Origin: Hyphomicrobiales bacterium
GTDB taxonomy: Bacteria > Pseudomonadota > Alphaproteobacteria > Rhizobiales > OSC116
Assembly (NCBI GenBank): GCA_013214985.1
Contig: JABSRY010000023.1
Span: forward strand, 1 to 13,823
DNA: 13,823 bases
Direction: 5' to 3'
In this document: in pieces, positions 6,258 to 13,360 of the stretch
How the letters are laid out: each line of letters begins with the position of its first letter
Position numbering within the stretch: the first letter of the stretch is position 1
The notes under the pieces: generated by a model
Told to the model about the DNA's origin: nothing
What the model saw: the letters and a program-made list of their open reading frames with translations, nothing else
Database searches by the model: none
Program-made: the position numbers and the translations under genes

Positions 6258-7243
6258 TACTGGTTTGCCTCGCTAAATTTTTTACAATAAGCAGTCGGTG
6301 AGATACCGATTTGGCGCTCGAAGCTGCGTTGCATACGTTGTAAATTGCCAAAACCACTTTGTTTTGCCACTTTATTCATATTACGACCAAAGCTTAATAA
6401 ATTCGACGCGTGGCTTACCCTAATTTTTTCAACATACAACACGGGCGAGCAATCTAGTTGCTGCCTAAATTTACGACTTAATGTGCGGCTTGTCATTCCT
6501 GCAATTTCCGCCATACAATCTAGTGTCCAATCTTTATCTGGCTGTGCAACTATCAATTCAAGCAACGCCTCTAATGAATTTTGCGTTGAATATTGTGCCT
6601 TTAAAATATCGGAATATTGAGTTTGACCACCCGATCTACGTAAAGATACTACCAACTCACGAGCAACAAGCAGAGCAACTGATGTGCCACAATCTTTCGC
6701 AATGATTGCAAGTGCCAAATCTATACCTGCTGTGACACCTGCTGATGTGAATAAATGCCCTTCAATTGTGTAAATGCTGTCTGTTTGCCATTTAACATTC
6801 GGGTATAATTGCGCTGCCTCATCAGCACGCGACCAATGTGTCGTGGCTATATGACCATCTAAAACACCCGATGCAGCCAATATAAGTGCCCCCGAACAGA
6901 CGGATATGAGTCGCTTATCTTGGCCACTAATCTGCCAATTCTTTATAACTTCTAGGAGCGGCGTATAATGCATTTGCCCGTTCATGCCTGCTCCACCAAG
7001 CAAAACTAAGTCCTGGCCATTGTTTATACCACCCAAGTTTATGTCATCCAAACCAATATCAGCACATAATTTAAGGCCACAAGCTGCCCGAATAGGCGAA
7101 CCATCTTTGGACATATAACGTAAGTTATAAGTAGTTTTATCATGTGTGGATGCAGCATAAAATGCCTCAGATATACCCGAAACGTCTAAAATATTTACAC
7201 CATCATAAATATAAAGGTCAATTTGTCGCGTTGTCGATTGCAT
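6257..7243 (-). CDS. GlxA-type transcriptional regulator (DJ-1/PfpI domain plus AraC HTH)
   Basis: A 328-residue protein with an N-terminal DJ-1/PfpI-like domain (about 5-190) and a C-terminal AraC-type double helix-turn-helix (about 237-323). The nucleophile-elbow cysteine is C116 in SVCSGA; ASGVLDGHIATTHW and FTSAGVTAGIDLAL are standard for the GlxA subfamily. The HTH ends with SGFGNLQRMQRSFERQIGISPTAY. Such proteins sense small metabolites and activate neighbouring genes. It is divergent from the MFS transporter and should control it through the operator at 7247-7287. The start MQSTTRQIDLYIYDG aligns with the normal family start. The TAG stop at 6257-6259 is made of the last base of the MITE-like element plus the TA flank, so the original C-terminus may have been slightly altered, but the domain is complete. 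Confidence 0.9.
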   Translation of the reverse strand: MQSTTRQIDLYIYDGVNILDVSGISEAFYAASTHDKTTYNLRYMSKDGSPIRAACGLKLCADIGLDDINLGGINNGQDLVLLGGAGMNGQMHYTPLLEVIKNWQISGQDKRLISVCSGALILAASGVLDGHIATTHWSRADEAAQLYPNVKWQTDSIYTIEGHLFTSAGVTAGIDLALAIIAKDCGTSVALLVARELVVSLRRSGGQTQYSDILKAQYSTQNSLEALLELIVAQPDKDWTLDCMAEIAGMTSRTLSRKFRQQLDCSPVLYVEKIRVSHASNLLSFGRNMNKVAKQSGFGNLQRMQRSFERQIGISPTAYCKKFSEANQ

Positions 7244-7246
7244 GCA

Positions 7247-7287
7247 TTATGTCCAAATTTGATGTTAAATTGTCAATATGGACATAA
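7247..7287. promoter_or_regulatory. Operator between the GlxA-type regulator and the MFS gene
   Basis: TTATGTCC (7247-7254) and GGACATAA (7280-7287) are a perfect inverted pair with a 25-bp spacer; extended arms TTATGTCCAAAT and TTATGTCCATAT agree at 11 of 12 positions. On the minus strand TTGACA (7276-7271) is a consensus -35 box and CATAAT (7251-7246) a possible -10, though their spacing of 19 is long. The right half-site lies just upstream of the TATAAT that would serve the transporter gene, as expected for an AraC-type activator that also controls itself. Confidence 0.5.
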
Positions 7288-7297
7288 AGTTATCAGC

Positions 7298-7303
7298 TAT
7301 AAT
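7298..7303 (+). promoter_or_regulatory. Candidate -10 box for the MFS gene
   Basis: A consensus TATAAT with no good -35 at 17 bp; the operator half-site GGACATAA lies 10 bp upstream, where an activator could replace a -35 contact. Transcription would begin near 7310, which rules out the in-frame ATGs at 7278 and 7308 as starts and points to ATG 7353. Confidence 0.4.
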
Positions 7304-7352
7304 TAAAATGTCAAATCAGCAAAACCTCATCTATAAAATTTTAAAGGCTTTT

Positions 7353-8570
7353 ATGTTTAATCGAAACTTTTCATTACTTCTTACCAGCGGCGTCATTATG
7401 GGAGCGCCAATGCCCATGCTGATTTTATTGGGTGGCTTGGCTGGCATATCCTTAGCACCAACTGAAAGCTTGGCCACTTTAACGCTGTCTCTACAAATAT
7501 TTGCAGGGGTTTTGGTTACGGGGCCAATATCATTGTTTATGGCAAAATATGGTCGGCGTAGTGGGTTTCTAGTTGGTGGTGGTTTTATCATAATTGGTGG
7601 TTTATTGGGTTTATATGCCTTAACAAGCATAAGTTTTATATGGCTAATTGTGGGGCATTTCTTTTTGGGTGCAGGAATAGCCTGTCTGGGTTATATGCGT
7701 TTTGCAACTGCCGAAGCGGTCGAGGAAAAATTCAAAGCTTCTGCAATGTCCCTCACCCTTGCATCTGGCCTCATCGCAACATTAATTGCATCTGAGATTT
7801 TCTCAGCCACTAAAGATTCAATCAGCACAACTCCATTAGCAGGGGCATATTTAGCCGTAGCGGTTTTAGGTTTACTGGGTTGTTTACCGCTAATTGGTAT
7901 AAAAATAGGTGCAAAGTTAAAAACACCAACTCCAAACATTGCGACGTTAGACAAAGATCAAAAAACACCCCAAACCATAAGCATTAAAGCAGTTTTAAGT
8001 CGCAATCCAGTACGCTTAGCCATTATATCTGCCGCTATATCGGCTGCCATTATGACATTTATGATGGTGCCAACACCGCTAGCCATGATCGGTCACGGAC
8101 ATAACCAAGATCAGGCAGGCAGCGTGATAAGTTGGCATTTAATTGCCATGTTCGCCCCTGGTTTTTTTACAGGTTGGTTAATACAAAAATTTGGCAATAT
8201 AAAAATAATATTGGTAGGATTATTTTTATTGTTAACCGCCTCAGGATTTGCTCTACTTGGGATAGAATTGTTCAATTTTTATATATCGTTATTTCTATTA
8301 GGCGTGGGCTGGAATTTTGGATTTACAGGCGGCTCTCACCTTTTACAACAATCATTAAGTGTGGCTGAGCGTGGTAAACTACAAGGCATTAATGACACTT
8401 TTATCGCGTTATCATCAACCTTTGCATCTTTAATAGCGGGCGTGGTTATTGCCAATCTAAGTTGGAATGCCGTTGCCTTATTTGTAGTGCCTTTTGTGCT
8501 GATTGGTATATTCATCACCCTGCTGAATTTACCCAAGAACCAGAGAGACACGTCAGCAGATTTAAACTAA
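7353..8570 (+). CDS. MFS transporter
   Basis: A 405-residue polytopic membrane protein with about twelve hydrophobic segments and the major facilitator arrangement. Loop 2-3 carries the motif-A-like MAKYGRRSGFLVGG, and a longer hydrophilic central loop (GAKLKTPTPNIATLDKDQ and after) separates the two six-helix halves. The second half has the matching IQKFGNIKIILVG loop and a Gly-rich WNFGFTGGSHLL segment. It is probably a proton-driven exporter of a small molecule; substrate unknown. I chose ATG 7353 because AAAGG (7343-7347) precedes it by five bases and the predicted promoter overlaps the upstream in-frame ATGs (7278, 7308), which have no ribosome site. The GlxA-type regulator next door is its likely controller, perhaps responding to the exported compound. 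Confidence 0.88.
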   Translation: MFNRNFSLLLTSGVIMGAPMPMLILLGGLAGISLAPTESLATLTLSLQIFAGVLVTGPISLFMAKYGRRSGFLVGGGFIIIGGLLGLYALTSISFIWLIVGHFFLGAGIACLGYMRFATAEAVEEKFKASAMSLTLASGLIATLIASEIFSATKDSISTTPLAGAYLAVAVLGLLGCLPLIGIKIGAKLKTPTPNIATLDKDQKTPQTISIKAVLSRNPVRLAIISAAISAAIMTFMMVPTPLAMIGHGHNQDQAGSVISWHLIAMFAPGFFTGWLIQKFGNIKIILVGLFLLLTASGFALLGIELFNFYISLFLLGVGWNFGFTGGSHLLQQSLSVAERGKLQGINDTFIALSSTFASLIAGVVIANLSWNAVALFVVPFVLIGIFITLLNLPKNQRDTSADLN

Positions 8571-8691
8571 TTCAAGTTTGGATAATTTGTTTGGAAAGGA
8601 CCAAATATAACATAGAGGTCTTAATTTTTATTTGAATATCTAGAGATTGTCGGCTTGTTGAAACTCGGCATACCCAAAAAGACGGCTATTT

Positions 8692-8769
8692 ATAAAAGTG
8701 TCTCCTAAATCGATTGGCAGACAACACTGTATACTAATGATGAAATATTGATTTAATAGACACTTTTAT
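8692..8769. repeat. 78-bp palindromic MITE-like repeat
   Basis: ATAAAAGTGTCT (8692-8703) and AGACACTTTTAT (8758-8769) match perfectly as inverted arms. Reading on inward, five of the next seven positions also pair (arms 8692-8710 and 8751-8769, 17 of 19). The 40-base centre has no coding potential. It sits alone in the 261-bp gap between the MFS and DUF1963 genes, which converge here. A solo miniature element or a bidirectional transcription end are both possible; no clear target duplication and no T-tract. Confidence 0.5.
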
Positions 8770-8831
8770 GCATATAAATTATGGCGTCTACTAATTTATA
8801 ATATAAGAGACAGTATAATCTATATGTTTTA

Positions 8832-9647
8832 TCAGTAGCAATCCGACCTAATTTCCCAATTATCAGGGGTCTTGAAAATGTAAAAGGAACCGTTGTCACC
8901 TAATCCTAACTTCCCTTTGAAAGTAGAATCGACTTGAAAGGCGTATTTTGCATTTTTCGGCCAGTCGGAACCTTGAATCCAAGCGGGCCACCCCCCCACT
9001 TTGATAGGATATTTTGAACGAAAATCATGATATTGTTCAGATGAATATTGGCTTTTGAAAAACCAGTCATCAGCCGAAGCCCGCGCTACATTTGTTGGCA
9101 CTTCATCCGCCATATCTTCCCAACTCGGTTGTTCAACGGTTGTTTTTTGCCAAAGAACTGGAAAGGTTGGCAGCGCAGAACTTTCTCGATATCCGAACCC
9201 AAGGGGGACGAGGTTTTCTATGTCGGTATATGTTCGCACAAGGAAACCATTTCCGTTCGTGCCTCTCCAGAGTTCTGAACCTTGTAAATCCATCCAGATA
9301 TTGATGAGAACAAAACCTTTGAATGCAGACGGAACTTCTGGTAGCTCATCAACACGGATTTGTAGAATAGGGTGCATAGATCGCCCTGATTGTTTGCAGA
9401 TGGGTATGCCCTCCCCTTCAGTGGCAAGAAAATTTCCACCCCACCAACTCTTTGCTCGGTTATTTTTCTGGGGTTCAACACCGCCAATTTCACCAAATAT
9501 TACAAAATTTACTAATTCATTGAGCCGACTGAGTGCAAATTGCATTTCTTGTGAGGTGGGTTCAACAGGCTTCACAGTGATTTCCTGTGGTTGGCTTTTG
9601 GATGAGCCAAATATTGATTTAATCAAATGTAATAAGGGTCGTATCAT
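8832..9647 (-). CDS. DUF1963 (YwqG-like) family protein
   Basis: A 271-residue protein whose C-terminal two thirds carry DUF1963 features: IPICKQSGRSMHPILQIRVDELP, IKVGGWPAWIQ and FQVDS followed by GDNGSFYIFKT. The family binds no known ligand with certainty; its members are cytosolic and often encoded beside toxins or in accessory islands, and a YwqG-type protein has been suggested as an immunity-like partner, but nothing here proves that. ATG 9647 gives a start MIRPLLHLIKSIFG, probably an amphipathic helix, with a weak AGAG site; an in-frame ATG at 9695 would add 16 residues and has no ribosome site. It converges with the MFS gene and is followed upstream by the long structured non-coding region. 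Confidence 0.75.
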   Translation of the reverse strand: MIRPLLHLIKSIFGSSKSQPQEITVKPVEPTSQEMQFALSRLNELVNFVIFGEIGGVEPQKNNRAKSWWGGNFLATEGEGIPICKQSGRSMHPILQIRVDELPEVPSAFKGFVLINIWMDLQGSELWRGTNGNGFLVRTYTDIENLVPLGFGYRESSALPTFPVLWQKTTVEQPSWEDMADEVPTNVARASADDWFFKSQYSSEQYHDFRSKYPIKVGGWPAWIQGSDWPKNAKYAFQVDSTFKGKLGLGDNGSFYIFKTPDNWEIRSDCY

Positions 9648-9733
9648 ATTGAGAACTCTGTTGCATATATTTTCAATGATTAAAAATTGTACCATTTATA
9701 ATGGGTGGGTGTCAGTATTTATATGTTTAATTA

Positions 9734-9816
9734 GAGCAATTTTAAACTCTCCGCTGTGCGGCCAGTCTAAAACCGTGGACTACTCGCTTCGCTCACCAAG
9801 CCAATTAAAATTGTCT
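9734..9816. repeat. Branched stem structure in the non-coding region
   Basis: An outer stem pairs GAGCAATTTTAA (9734-9745) with TTAAAATTGTCTC (9805-9817, one bulged T). It encloses a CCGC-TGT-GCGG hairpin (9751-9761) and an AGTC/GACT pair (9764-9767, 9778-9781), giving a cloverleaf-like fold. No gene is seen from 9648 to 10163, so this and the next entries describe what that stretch holds. Confidence 0.45.
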
Positions 9817-9869
9817 CGGCCCTGAAGGTGACGATCACTTAGCCAAAGAAATAAGGCAATATTATTTGT

Positions 9870-9889
9870 ACCGGCTTTAAAAAGCTGGT
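9870..9889. repeat. ACCGGCTTT/AAAGCTGGT hairpin
   Basis: The arms 9870-9878 and 9881-9889 pair with one G-U wobble around an AA centre, so the true loop would be about four bases. There is no T-tract on either side, so it is not a convincing terminator. It is one of five hairpins clustered in about 400 bp. Confidence 0.4.
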
Positions 9890-9915
9890 TCAAAAACCAC
9901 TACATTGTCTATTAG

Positions 9916-9941
9916 AATGAGGGGACGTTCCTCCCCTCATT
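9916..9941 (+). terminator. Strong GC-rich hairpin, terminator-like
   Basis: AATGAGGGGA (9916-9925) pairs perfectly with TCCCCTCATT (9932-9941) around the 6-base loop CGTTCC. It is the most stable simple hairpin of the region, but only a short TT follows, and no gene ends just upstream on this strand. It may terminate a non-coding transcript from 9730 onward or be a structural part of a larger element, since its right arm runs into the next inverted repeat. Confidence 0.4.
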
Positions 9942-10068
9942 TGCAAGGCTAAAGTGCACAAATTTAAAAAACCGACTTGTTGCCTAAGTCCAGGGAATAA
10001 ATCGGTGATTTATGCCTGTCCTAAAGTCCACTGGCGCGCACCCTTTTTTTAAATTTGACCTTGCAAAT
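9939..10068. repeat. Nested 130-bp dyad with central hairpin
   Basis: Two perfect inverted pairs are nested: ATTTGCAAGG (9939-9948) with CCTTGCAAAT (10059-10068), and AAATTTAAAAAA (9960-9971) with TTTTTTAAATTT (10045-10056). In the middle is a hairpin, CAGG-ga-ATAAATC-GGT-GATTTAT-g-CCTG (9991-10018). A direct repeat flanks that hairpin: CCTAAGTCCA (9983-9992) and CCTAAAGTCCA (10020-10030). Three symmetric levels around one centre are unlikely by chance. Candidate roles are a transfer origin, a replication-related cruciform, a structured RNA or a small mobile element. Confidence 0.55.
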
Positions 10069-10092
10069 TTCACCCCTCCATCTCGCCGATTG

Positions 10093-10128
10093 GCAAGCTT
10101 TCAAATACGCGCGGCTTTTGAAAGTTGC
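10093..10128. repeat. 12-bp hairpin upstream of DUF3768
   Basis: GCAA-g-CTTTCAAA (10093-10105) pairs with TTTGAAAGTTGC (10117-10128) with a single bulged G and an 11-base GC-rich loop. It lies 35 bases before ATG 10164 and may be a leader structure or operator for the DUF3768 gene. Confidence 0.45.
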
Positions 10129-10163
10129 TGTTAATTGAGAATTACAATCGATAGGTGGAATAT

Positions 10164-10499
10164 ATGGAAAATCTGAATAATAAAATAGCACAATTAAATG
10201 ATGAATGTCGTCAATCAGGTGGTCGTATTGGCCGTTTAATGCTGACCTCTAATTTGGATATGCAAATCACGCCAAATGATAAAGCTAAAATCTATGGTTT
10301 GGTGGCAACTTATAGTGATTTCAATGAAGAAAATGACCCGTATAGCGAACACGATATGGGTTTATTTAAATTTAAACAACACAGTCTTTATTGGAAAATA
10401 GATTGTTACGATAATAATTTAGAATATGGCAGCGAAGACCCTAGCAATTCAGAGATTACAACAAGGGTTTTAACCATCATGTTGGCATCAGATTACTAA
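10164..10499 (+). CDS. DUF3768 domain protein
   Basis: A 111-residue protein matching the DUF3768 family along its length: a helical N-terminus with IAQLNDECRQ, a middle with RIGRLMLTSNL, then the conserved block NDPYSEHDMGLF, LYWKIDCYD, GSEDPSNSEITTRVLTIMLASDY. The family is small, cytosolic and of unknown function, and is typical of alphaproteobacterial plasmids and integrated elements, often beside ParB-like genes as here. ATG 10164 is chosen because AGGTGGA (10153-10159) lies four bases upstream; a GTG at 10155 inside that ribosome site is the only other nearby start. A hairpin follows at 10503, and the ParB-like gene starts 97 bp on. Confidence 0.87.
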   Translation: MENLNNKIAQLNDECRQSGGRIGRLMLTSNLDMQITPNDKAKIYGLVATYSDFNEENDPYSEHDMGLFKFKQHSLYWKIDCYDNNLEYGSEDPSNSEITTRVLTIMLASDY

Positions 10500-10502
10500 G
10501 CA

Positions 10503-10518
10503 AGGGCATTAGTGCCCT
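10503..10518 (+). terminator. Hairpin after DUF3768
   Basis: AGGGCA-TTAG-TGCCCT is a perfect 6-bp stem with a 4-base loop, starting four bases after the DUF3768 stop. It is followed by a C-rich run rather than T's, so factor-independent termination would be weak; it may attenuate read-through into the ParB-like gene or protect the mRNA end. Confidence 0.4.
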
Positions 10519-10596
10519 GCTCCCCCTCCCCTCAAATAAACAAATAATTTTTAAAACCGTCCCTTCAGACAATTAATCAAAATAGGAAACCATAAA

Positions 10597-12300
10597 ATGG
10601 ATTTACAACATATCAAAATCAACGATTTAACAGTATCAAGCTTAAACGTCCGTAAGGTTGGCGCAGATCAAATTGACGACTTGCTATCAAGCATTAAATC
10701 ATTAGGCGTAATACAGCCTCTACTCGTTAGGGCTAAAGGTAAAAAGTTTGAAATAATAGCAGGACAAAGACGCTATTTAGCCGTTAAGCAATTGGCCGAG
10801 CAAGGCAAGGTTGACCCTGTACCCTGTATTATTATGGAAGATAAAGACGATGTTAAGGCCATCGAAGCTTCATTAGCTGAAAATATAGCCCGTTTACCAA
10901 TGGATGAAGTTGATCAATTTCATGCTTTTGCAGAATTATCAAACAATGGCAAAACCGTTGAAGAAATAGCAGACCAGTTTGGCGTTACTAGCCGTATGGT
11001 TAAGCAGAGACTGGCATTATCAAACCTAATCACCCCTATTCTTGATATTTATAGAGCCGAAGAAATCAGTTTATCATGCTTGAAACTACTAACATTGGCA
11101 ACAGAAAATAAACAAAATGAATGGTTGGCTTTATATAATAACGAAGATGATTATGTGCCTAATGAATATCAACTCAAAGGTTGGTTATTTGGTGGTGATG
11201 AAATAACCGAAGAATGCGCCCTATTTGATATGAAACTTTATGACGGCCATATGGTGACTGATTTATTTGGCGAAGATAGTTATTTCTCAGATACAAAGTT
11301 ATTTTGGAAATTACAGAATACTGCCATTGCCAAATTAAAAGAAAACTATCTAAGTGATGGTTGGATATCTGTTATTTTATGCGATCTTGATGATAGTTGG
11401 TATGAGTGGGACTATAGCGAATGTGATAAAGAAAAAGGCGGCAGTGTTTATATTGTCATTAACAGTGATGGTATTGTTGAAACCCATGAGGGCTATGTTA
11501 CTAGAAAACAAATGCAAACAATTTCTAATTCTGAAAATTCAGAACAAGCCACCCCTGCCCCTGCAAAGCCCGAACTAACAAAGGTAATGCAAAATTATCT
11601 TACTTTACACCGCCATTCAGCAGTGCGTACAGAGCTATTAAATAATCCTGATATAGCATTACGCCTTTCAGTTGCACAAACTATTGCAAGCTCATATTTG
11701 TGGGACATTAAGGCCGATAGTCAAAAAGCCGATACAACAGCAATTGAAGAAAGCCTAGCCACCAATAAAGCCGAGGTTAAGTTTCAGGAGCAACGCCAGG
11801 TCGTGCGCCAATTATTAGGTATGGAAGGTGAAGCAGACGACACAATCGTAGCGCGTAAAAACGAATGGCAGAAAGATAATGATTTTAATGTGATATTTTC
11901 AAAGTTACTGACTTTATCAAATGAGGAAGTAACCACCATTCTAGCATTTGTTATTGCTGAAACATTATCTAGTGATTCTGATACTTTTGAAATACTTGGC
12001 AATCTTCTAAATGTTGATATGGCTCAATCATGGTCGCCAGATGATACATTCTTTAATTTATTGAAAAGCAAAGATGCCATTAATGCGATTGTTCAAGAAG
12101 TCGGTTCTAAGCAACTCGCGGATTCATCCATTACCAATACGGCCAAGGAACAAAAACAAACCATTCAAAAACTACTGAAAGACAGTGATTGTCAATGGCA
12201 GCCTAGATATATGGCGTTTCCGTTTCAGACATATTTTAATGGAGAAGGTGTAAGCGCAGCAGAAGTTTGGAATGGGGTAAAGGATAACTATAAACTGTAA
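10597..12300 (+). CDS. Long ParB/RepB/Spo0J-family protein
   Basis: A 567-residue protein with a complete N-terminal ParB CTPase fold: LNVRK near 16-20, the GQRRYLA motif (56-62) and ENIAR (95-99), which together bind CTP in the family. A helix-turn-helix (about 119-141, VEEIADQFGVTSRMVKQRLAL) follows. The remaining 400 residues are unlike chromosomal ParB and include an acidic middle with DDSWYEWDYSE. This large type is common on alphaproteobacterial plasmids next to DUF3768, and is often not the partner of a ParA; roles in gene regulation or DNA maintenance like KorB are possible. AGGAA (10584-10588) is eight bases before the ATG. The ParA gene downstream has its own small RHH partner, so this protein is probably not its adaptor. 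Confidence 0.88.
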   Translation: MDLQHIKINDLTVSSLNVRKVGADQIDDLLSSIKSLGVIQPLLVRAKGKKFEIIAGQRRYLAVKQLAEQGKVDPVPCIIMEDKDDVKAIEASLAENIARLPMDEVDQFHAFAELSNNGKTVEEIADQFGVTSRMVKQRLALSNLITPILDIYRAEEISLSCLKLLTLATENKQNEWLALYNNEDDYVPNEYQLKGWLFGGDEITEECALFDMKLYDGHMVTDLFGEDSYFSDTKLFWKLQNTAIAKLKENYLSDGWISVILCDLDDSWYEWDYSECDKEKGGSVYIVINSDGIVETHEGYVTRKQMQTISNSENSEQATPAPAKPELTKVMQNYLTLHRHSAVRTELLNNPDIALRLSVAQTIASSYLWDIKADSQKADTTAIEESLATNKAEVKFQEQRQVVRQLLGMEGEADDTIVARKNEWQKDNDFNVIFSKLLTLSNEEVTTILAFVIAETLSSDSDTFEILGNLLNVDMAQSWSPDDTFFNLLKSKDAINAIVQEVGSKQLADSSITNTAKEQKQTIQKLLKDSDCQWQPRYMAFPFQTYFNGEGVSAAEVWNGVKDNYKL

Positions 12301-12307
12301 TAATTTT

Positions 12308-12329
12308 GCGTTATTTAAATAAATAACGC
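12308..12329. repeat. Perfect 10-bp hairpin after the ParB-like gene
   Basis: GCGTTATTTA (12308-12317), AA, TAAATAACGC (12320-12329). It starts eight bases after the stop codon and may end transcription, though no T-run follows directly. Its arms contain the GCGTTA/TAACGC core that recurs throughout the spacer. Confidence 0.5.
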
Positions 12330-12341
12330 ATTAACGCTTTT

Positions 12342-12387
12342 GTTACGATGTTGTTAATATCAGCTTTGATGATAACAACATCGTAAC
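12342..12387. repeat. Perfect 14-bp stem with inner hairpin
   Basis: GTTACGATGTTGTT (12342-12355) pairs with AACAACATCGTAAC (12374-12387); the 18-base loop itself contains ATCA-GCTT-TGAT. A T5 run follows at 12406-12410 but is 18 bases away. The length and perfection of this stem suggest a selected site such as a terminator for the ParB-like gene, a replication-related dyad or a protein-binding palindrome. Confidence 0.55.
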
Positions 12388-12410
12388 GGTTAAAAGGGTC
12401 GTGTATTTTT

Positions 12411-12474
12411 ATGTGTTAATGTGTTAATGTGTTAATGTGTTAATGTGTTAATGTGTTAATGTGTTAATGTGTTA
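12411..12474 (+). repeat. Eight tandem copies of an 8-bp unit; candidate centromere
   Basis: ATGTGTTA is repeated eight times without a break or a mismatch. The array lies 237 bp upstream of parA. Arrays of 7-8 bp units are what ribbon-helix-helix partition proteins bind, one dimer per unit, and the gene after parA encodes such a protein. The unit, read as TTAATGTG, is close to the TTAACGCA repeated three times after the operon (13625-13648). Replication iterons are the main alternative, since no initiator gene is in the window. A CRISPR is excluded because there are no spacers. Confidence 0.65.
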
Positions 12475-12496
12475 ATTAAAGAATTATTGCTTTAAC

Positions 12497-12631
12497 GCAT
12501 TAACACATTCATTATATCTTTATTTAAAGAATTGTTGCTTTAACGTAATGAAGCATTAACACATTCATTATATCTTTATTTAAAGAATTGGCGAAATAAC
12601 GAATGCGTTAATTCTTTAAATAAAGATATAA
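12497..12631. repeat. Two direct and one inverted copy of a long AT-rich repeat
   Basis: A 38-bp sequence beginning GCATTAACACATTC is repeated exactly at 12497-12534 and 12553-12590. The last 22 bp of its second copy (12568-12589) recur in reverse complement at 12610-12631, forming a perfect 22-bp stem with a 20-base loop. TTAACGC-like motifs stud the stretch (12493, 12500, 12541, 12556, inverted near 12607, and 12660). Together with the octamer array this makes 12301-12711 a gene-free control region of the partition operon. Confidence 0.65.
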
Positions 12632-12711
12632 AGATTTAACATAATATATATATAACGCTTTAACGCGGTTTTAAATTTTTAGTTAAATACGAGTTTATGG
12701 AAGGGTTTAAA

Positions 12712-13356
12712 ATGATTATTGGTTTGGTTTCTCAAAAAGGTGGAGTGGGGAAAAGCACTTTAACAAGATTAATTGCTAGGGAATATGCAAATAGTAATTG
12801 GACTGTTAAAATTGCAGACATGGATGCAAAGCAAGGTACATCCACTCGATGGAACATGTTAAGAAATGAAGCAAACTTTGAACCCGCAATTAAAACAGAA
12901 CAATATAGATCAGTTTCTGGTGCAATTGATGATTATAACAAGGGTGAAGTAGATTTAATGATTTTTGATGGTGCGCCAGCCGCAAGTGCCGCCACTTTGC
13001 AAATTTCTAAGGCATCTAACCTTATTGTATTACCCACTGGAATATCTGTAGATGATTTAGAACCGACAGTTAGGTTGGCACATGAATTAGTAAAAAACGG
13101 TATTGCAAGAAATCATATTGTGATTGTCTTTTGTAGAGTAGGGGACTCATTAGGCGAAATAAAAGACGCTAGGGAATATATTGAAGAAGTTGGATATAAT
13201 ACCATTAATGCTTCATTACCCGAGAGAGTCGCTTATCGACGATCTCAAGATGTTGGTAAATCCGTAGCAGAAACTACCTTCAAAAGCCTTAATAATAGGG
13301 CATCATCTATCGCTCAAGAATTAATTGATTTAATCCAAAAATTAGATGGAAAATAA
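12712..13356 (+). CDS. parA: ParA-family partition ATPase (type Ib, no HTH)
   Basis: A 214-residue deviant Walker-type ATPase: KGGVGKST at residues 9-16 with the signature lysine K9, the ADMDAKQGTS switch segment and the Walker B strand LMIFDGAPA. It lacks the N-terminal HTH of type Ia ParA proteins and is the size of ParF/VirC1-like enzymes that move plasmids by ATP-dependent dynamics on the nucleoid. ATG 12712 is chosen because GGAAGGG (12699-12705) lies six bases before it; an ATG at 12697 overlaps that site. A weak promoter, TTTAAC-N18-TTAAAT (12659-12688), overlaps a TTAACGC box, which would allow autorepression by the downstream RHH protein. The next gene begins five bases after the stop. 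Confidence 0.9.
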   Translation: MIIGLVSQKGGVGKSTLTRLIAREYANSNWTVKIADMDAKQGTSTRWNMLRNEANFEPAIKTEQYRSVSGAIDDYNKGEVDLMIFDGAPAASAATLQISKASNLIVLPTGISVDDLEPTVRLAHELVKNGIARNHIVIVFCRVGDSLGEIKDAREYIEEVGYNTINASLPERVAYRRSQDVGKSVAETTFKSLNNRASSIAQELIDLIQKLDGK

Positions 13357-13360
13357 TATA

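Noticed and set aside
9734..9816. tRNA-like cloverleaf
   Set aside because: Stem lengths, missing T-loop consensus and lack of a CCA end do not fit a tRNA.
9055..9825. 256-residue open frame on the plus strand
   Set aside because: It is antisense to the DUF1963 gene, has no family features and no ribosome site, while the minus strand carries clear DUF1963 motifs.
10597..12300. Partner ParB of the downstream ParA
   Set aside because: The ParA lacks an HTH and has its own adjacent RHH protein; a 411-bp repeat region separates the long ParB-like gene from it. Not excluded, but the simpler pairing is preferred.
12411..12474. CRISPR array
   Set aside because: The 8-bp units are directly joined with no spacers, and no cas gene is present.
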